Shown here: piece after piece, positions 5,656 to 7,183 of the stretch | Numbering within the stretch: the stretch's first letter is position 1 | Layout of the letters: each line of letters begins with the position of its first letter | From: Rubrivivax sp. | GTDB taxonomy: Bacteria; Pseudomonadota; Gammaproteobacteria; Burkholderiales; Burkholderiaceae | DNA: 7,183 nt | Direction of reading: 5' to 3' | Assembly: GCA_004211235.1 (NCBI GenBank) | Contig: SEEY01000300.1 | Span: forward strand, 1 to 7,183 | The notes under the pieces: model-generated | What the model saw: only the letters and a program-made list of their open reading frames with translations | Told to the model about the DNA's origin: nothing | Database searches by the model: none | Translations under genes and position numbers: made by a program

Positions 5656-6183
5656 ATGTCCCGACTGCTGACGGCCCTGCTTGTGGCCCTTGCCATCCCT
5701 TCCGCCCATGCCGCGCTGGCCGTGGGCGCCAAGGCGCCTGACTTCAGCGCCGAGGCTGCCGTGGGCGGCCAGGCCTTCAAGTTCACGCTCGCCGAGGCCC
5801 TCAAGAAGGGCCCCGTGGTGCTGTACTTCTATCCCAAGGCCTTCACCAGCGGCTGCACGGTCGAGGCGCACCAGTTCGCCGAGGCGACGGACAAGTTCAA
5901 GGCCTTCAACACCACCGTCATCGGCATGTCCAACGACAACATCGACACGCTGAAGAAGTTCAGCGTCGAGGCCTGCCGCAACAAGTTCGCCGTCGCCGCC
6001 GATGCGGCCGGCAAGGTGATCAAGGACTACGACGTGTTCCTGAAGATGGTGCCCGGCACCATGGCCGACCGGGTGTCCTACCTGATCGCGCCCGACGGCA
6101 AGGTTGCCGCCGTGCACGCCAGCATGGACCCGGACGGCCACATCGACGCGATGCTGAAGGCGGCCGAGAAGCTGAAGAAGTGA
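5656..6183 (+). CDS. Exported peroxiredoxin, PrxQ/BCP type (AhpC/TSA fold)
   Basis: A 175-residue thiol peroxidase that reduces peroxides, probably in the periplasm. Seen: signal peptide MSRLLTALLVALAIPSAHA with cleavage likely after residue 19. A thioredoxin-fold domain follows with VGAKAPDFS (23-31) and VVLYFYPKAFTSGCT (54-68), the classic P-x3-T-x2-C peroxidatic site at Cys67. GMSNDNIDTLKKF (90-102) and YLIAPDGKVA (142-151) complete the family pattern. The BCP-type resolving cysteine five residues after the peroxidatic one is absent (TVEAHQF follows); the only other cysteine is Cys107 in VEACRNKF, which may be the resolving residue. Start: ATG 5656 has GAGGTGAG just upstream; upstream codons in the same frame come from bufC DNA. 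The amidase follows after 7 bases, so the two are probably co-transcribed. Confidence 0.93.
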   Translation: MSRLLTALLVALAIPSAHAALAVGAKAPDFSAEAAVGGQAFKFTLAEALKKGPVVLYFYPKAFTSGCTVEAHQFAEATDKFKAFNTTVIGMSNDNIDTLKKFSVEACRNKFAVAADAAGKVIKDYDVFLKMVPGTMADRVSYLIAPDGKVAAVHASMDPDGHIDAMLKAAEKLKK

Positions 6184-6190
6184 TCGGCCG

Positions 6191-7183
6191 ATGATCGACC
6201 TCAGCGCGGCCGAACTGCTGGCGGCCTATCGCTCCGGCGCGCTGTCGCCGGTGGAGGTCATGCAGGCCGTGCTGGCGCATGCCGCCGCGCGCGAAGGCGA
6301 GCTGCACGCGCTGTGCGCGGTGGACGCGGAAGGCGCGCTCGCCGCCGCCCGGGCGAGCGAGGCCCGCTGGCAGGCCGGCACCGCGCTGCCGCTGGACGGC
6401 GTGCCCGTCACGCTGAAGGAAAACATCGCCGTGCCCGGCGCTGCCTATCGGCTCGGCACCGCAGCGACGGCGGAAGGCGCGACCGCCGACTTCGAAGCCC
6501 CGCCCGCCGCGCGTCTGCGCGAGGCCGGTGCCATTGCCTGGGCGCGCACCACCATGCCTGACTACGGCATGCTCAGCTCCGGCCTGTCCAGCCTGTACGC
6601 CGAGCCGGCGCGCAACCCCTGGAACACCGCCATGACGCCTGGCGGGTCCAGCGCCGGCGCCGCCGCTGCGGCCGCGGCCGGCTACGGCCCGCTGCATCTG
6701 GGCACGGACATCGGCGGCTCCATCCGCCTGCCGGCGGGCTGGTGCGGCCTGGTCGGCCTCAAGCCCAGCCACGGCCGCGTGCCCATCAAGCCGGGCTATG
6801 CCGGCCGCGTCGCCGGGCCGCTGACCCGCACGGTGGCAGACGCCGCGCTGATGCTGGCGGCACTGGCCAAACCCGATGCGCGCGACCCGACCCAGCTGCC
6901 GCCAGGCCAGGTCTTGCTGCGGCCGCTTGAACTGCAGAAGCTGCGCATCGGCCTGATGCTCGATGCCGGCTGGGGCGATGCCGTTCAGCCCGAAGTCGCT
7001 GCCGCCGTCACCGCCGCAGCGCGCACCTTCGAGCAGGCCGGTGCCGTCGTCGAGCCGCTCGCCGGCTTCACGACGCGCGAGATGGCCGACGGCATCGACC
7101 GCTTCTGGCGCATGCGCTCCTGGCTCGACATCTCGGCGCTGCCGGCCGACAGGCGCGCCCAGGTGCTGCCCTACATCCTCGAC
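6191..7183 (+). CDS. Amidase-signature family hydrolase, 3' end beyond the window
   Basis: The first 331 residues of an amidase-signature enzyme (PF01425), a family that hydrolyses carboxamides and related bonds. The frame stays open to the last base. Seen: the complete Ser-cisSer-Lys site, with Lys76 in GVPVTLKEN, Ser153 in TPGGSSAGAA and nucleophile Ser177 in GTDIGGSIRLPAGWCG. The 24-residue gap between the two serines is the family norm, as in FAAH (217 and 241). The GLKPSHGRVP block (189-198) follows as usual. Family members usually run about 450-500 residues, so roughly a quarter to a third is missing beyond the window. Start: ATG 6191, 7 bases after the peroxiredoxin stop, with only a weak GAAGAAG upstream. 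No signal peptide is seen, so it is probably cytoplasmic. The substrate cannot be named; it is not obviously GatA or allophanate hydrolase from context. Confidence 0.92.
   Translation, partial: MIDLSAAELLAAYRSGALSPVEVMQAVLAHAAAREGELHALCAVDAEGALAAARASEARWQAGTALPLDGVPVTLKENIAVPGAAYRLGTAATAEGATADFEAPPAARLREAGAIAWARTTMPDYGMLSSGLSSLYAEPARNPWNTAMTPGGSSAGAAAAAAAGYGPLHLGTDIGGSIRLPAGWCGLVGLKPSHGRVPIKPGYAGRVAGPLTRTVADAALMLAALAKPDARDPTQLPPGQVLLRPLELQKLRIGLMLDAGWGDAVQPEVAAAVTAAARTFEQAGAVVEPLAGFTTREMADGIDRFWRMRSWLDISALPADRRAQVLPYILD

Noticed and set aside
6020..6772. Minus-strand open frame opposite the peroxiredoxin end and amidase start
   Set aside because: It is antisense to two well-supported genes and has Arg/Gly/Ala-rich shadow composition with no domain.

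Overview
The window is very GC-rich, densely packed DNA with Pro/Ala-rich proteins and frequent 4-base ATGA gene overlaps. Together with the gene content and the style of the intergenic stem-loop block, this suggests a betaproteobacterium of the order Burkholderiales (Rubrivivax/Roseateles/Leptothrix-like). That placement is an inference from composition and recalled similarity, not from a search.

Left half, minus strand (79-3508): three genes, murQ - AmpG-like permease - DigH/YddW-like lipoprotein, each joined to the next by an ATGA overlap. They read as one translationally coupled peptidoglycan-turnover operon. The lipoprotein would cut glycan strands at the envelope, the permease would import muropeptide sugars, and MurQ would turn MurNAc-6-phosphate into GlcNAc-6-phosphate in the cytoplasm.

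Middle (3509-3727): a 219-base divergent intergenic region. It carries a candidate ECF-sigma-type promoter and a leader hairpin for the rightward genes, and a weak candidate promoter for murQ.

Right-centre, plus strand (3728-5651): a bufferin-type copper-metallophore (RiPP) operon. bufA encodes an 84-residue Cys-rich exported precursor. A block of three stem-loops that resembles an interspersed repeat follows it. Then come bufB (DUF692/MNIO multinuclear iron enzyme) and bufC (DUF2063 partner), which overlap by ATGA. The 3' part of bufC is disrupted by an 86-bp perfect palindrome with 43-base arms and no spacer (5472-5557). It replaces part of the normal coding sequence, and a recognisable piece of the true bufC 3' end remains just downstream in another frame. 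This is the most striking feature of the window, and it is either a real template-switch mutation or an assembly/amplification fold-back.

Right end, plus strand (5656-7183): an exported PrxQ/BCP-type peroxiredoxin, then 7 bases later an amidase-signature enzyme that runs off the window. A periplasmic peroxidase beside a copper-handling operon fits a metal/oxidative-stress neighbourhood, but co-regulation is not shown.

Bases 1-78 hold no gene that I can support.
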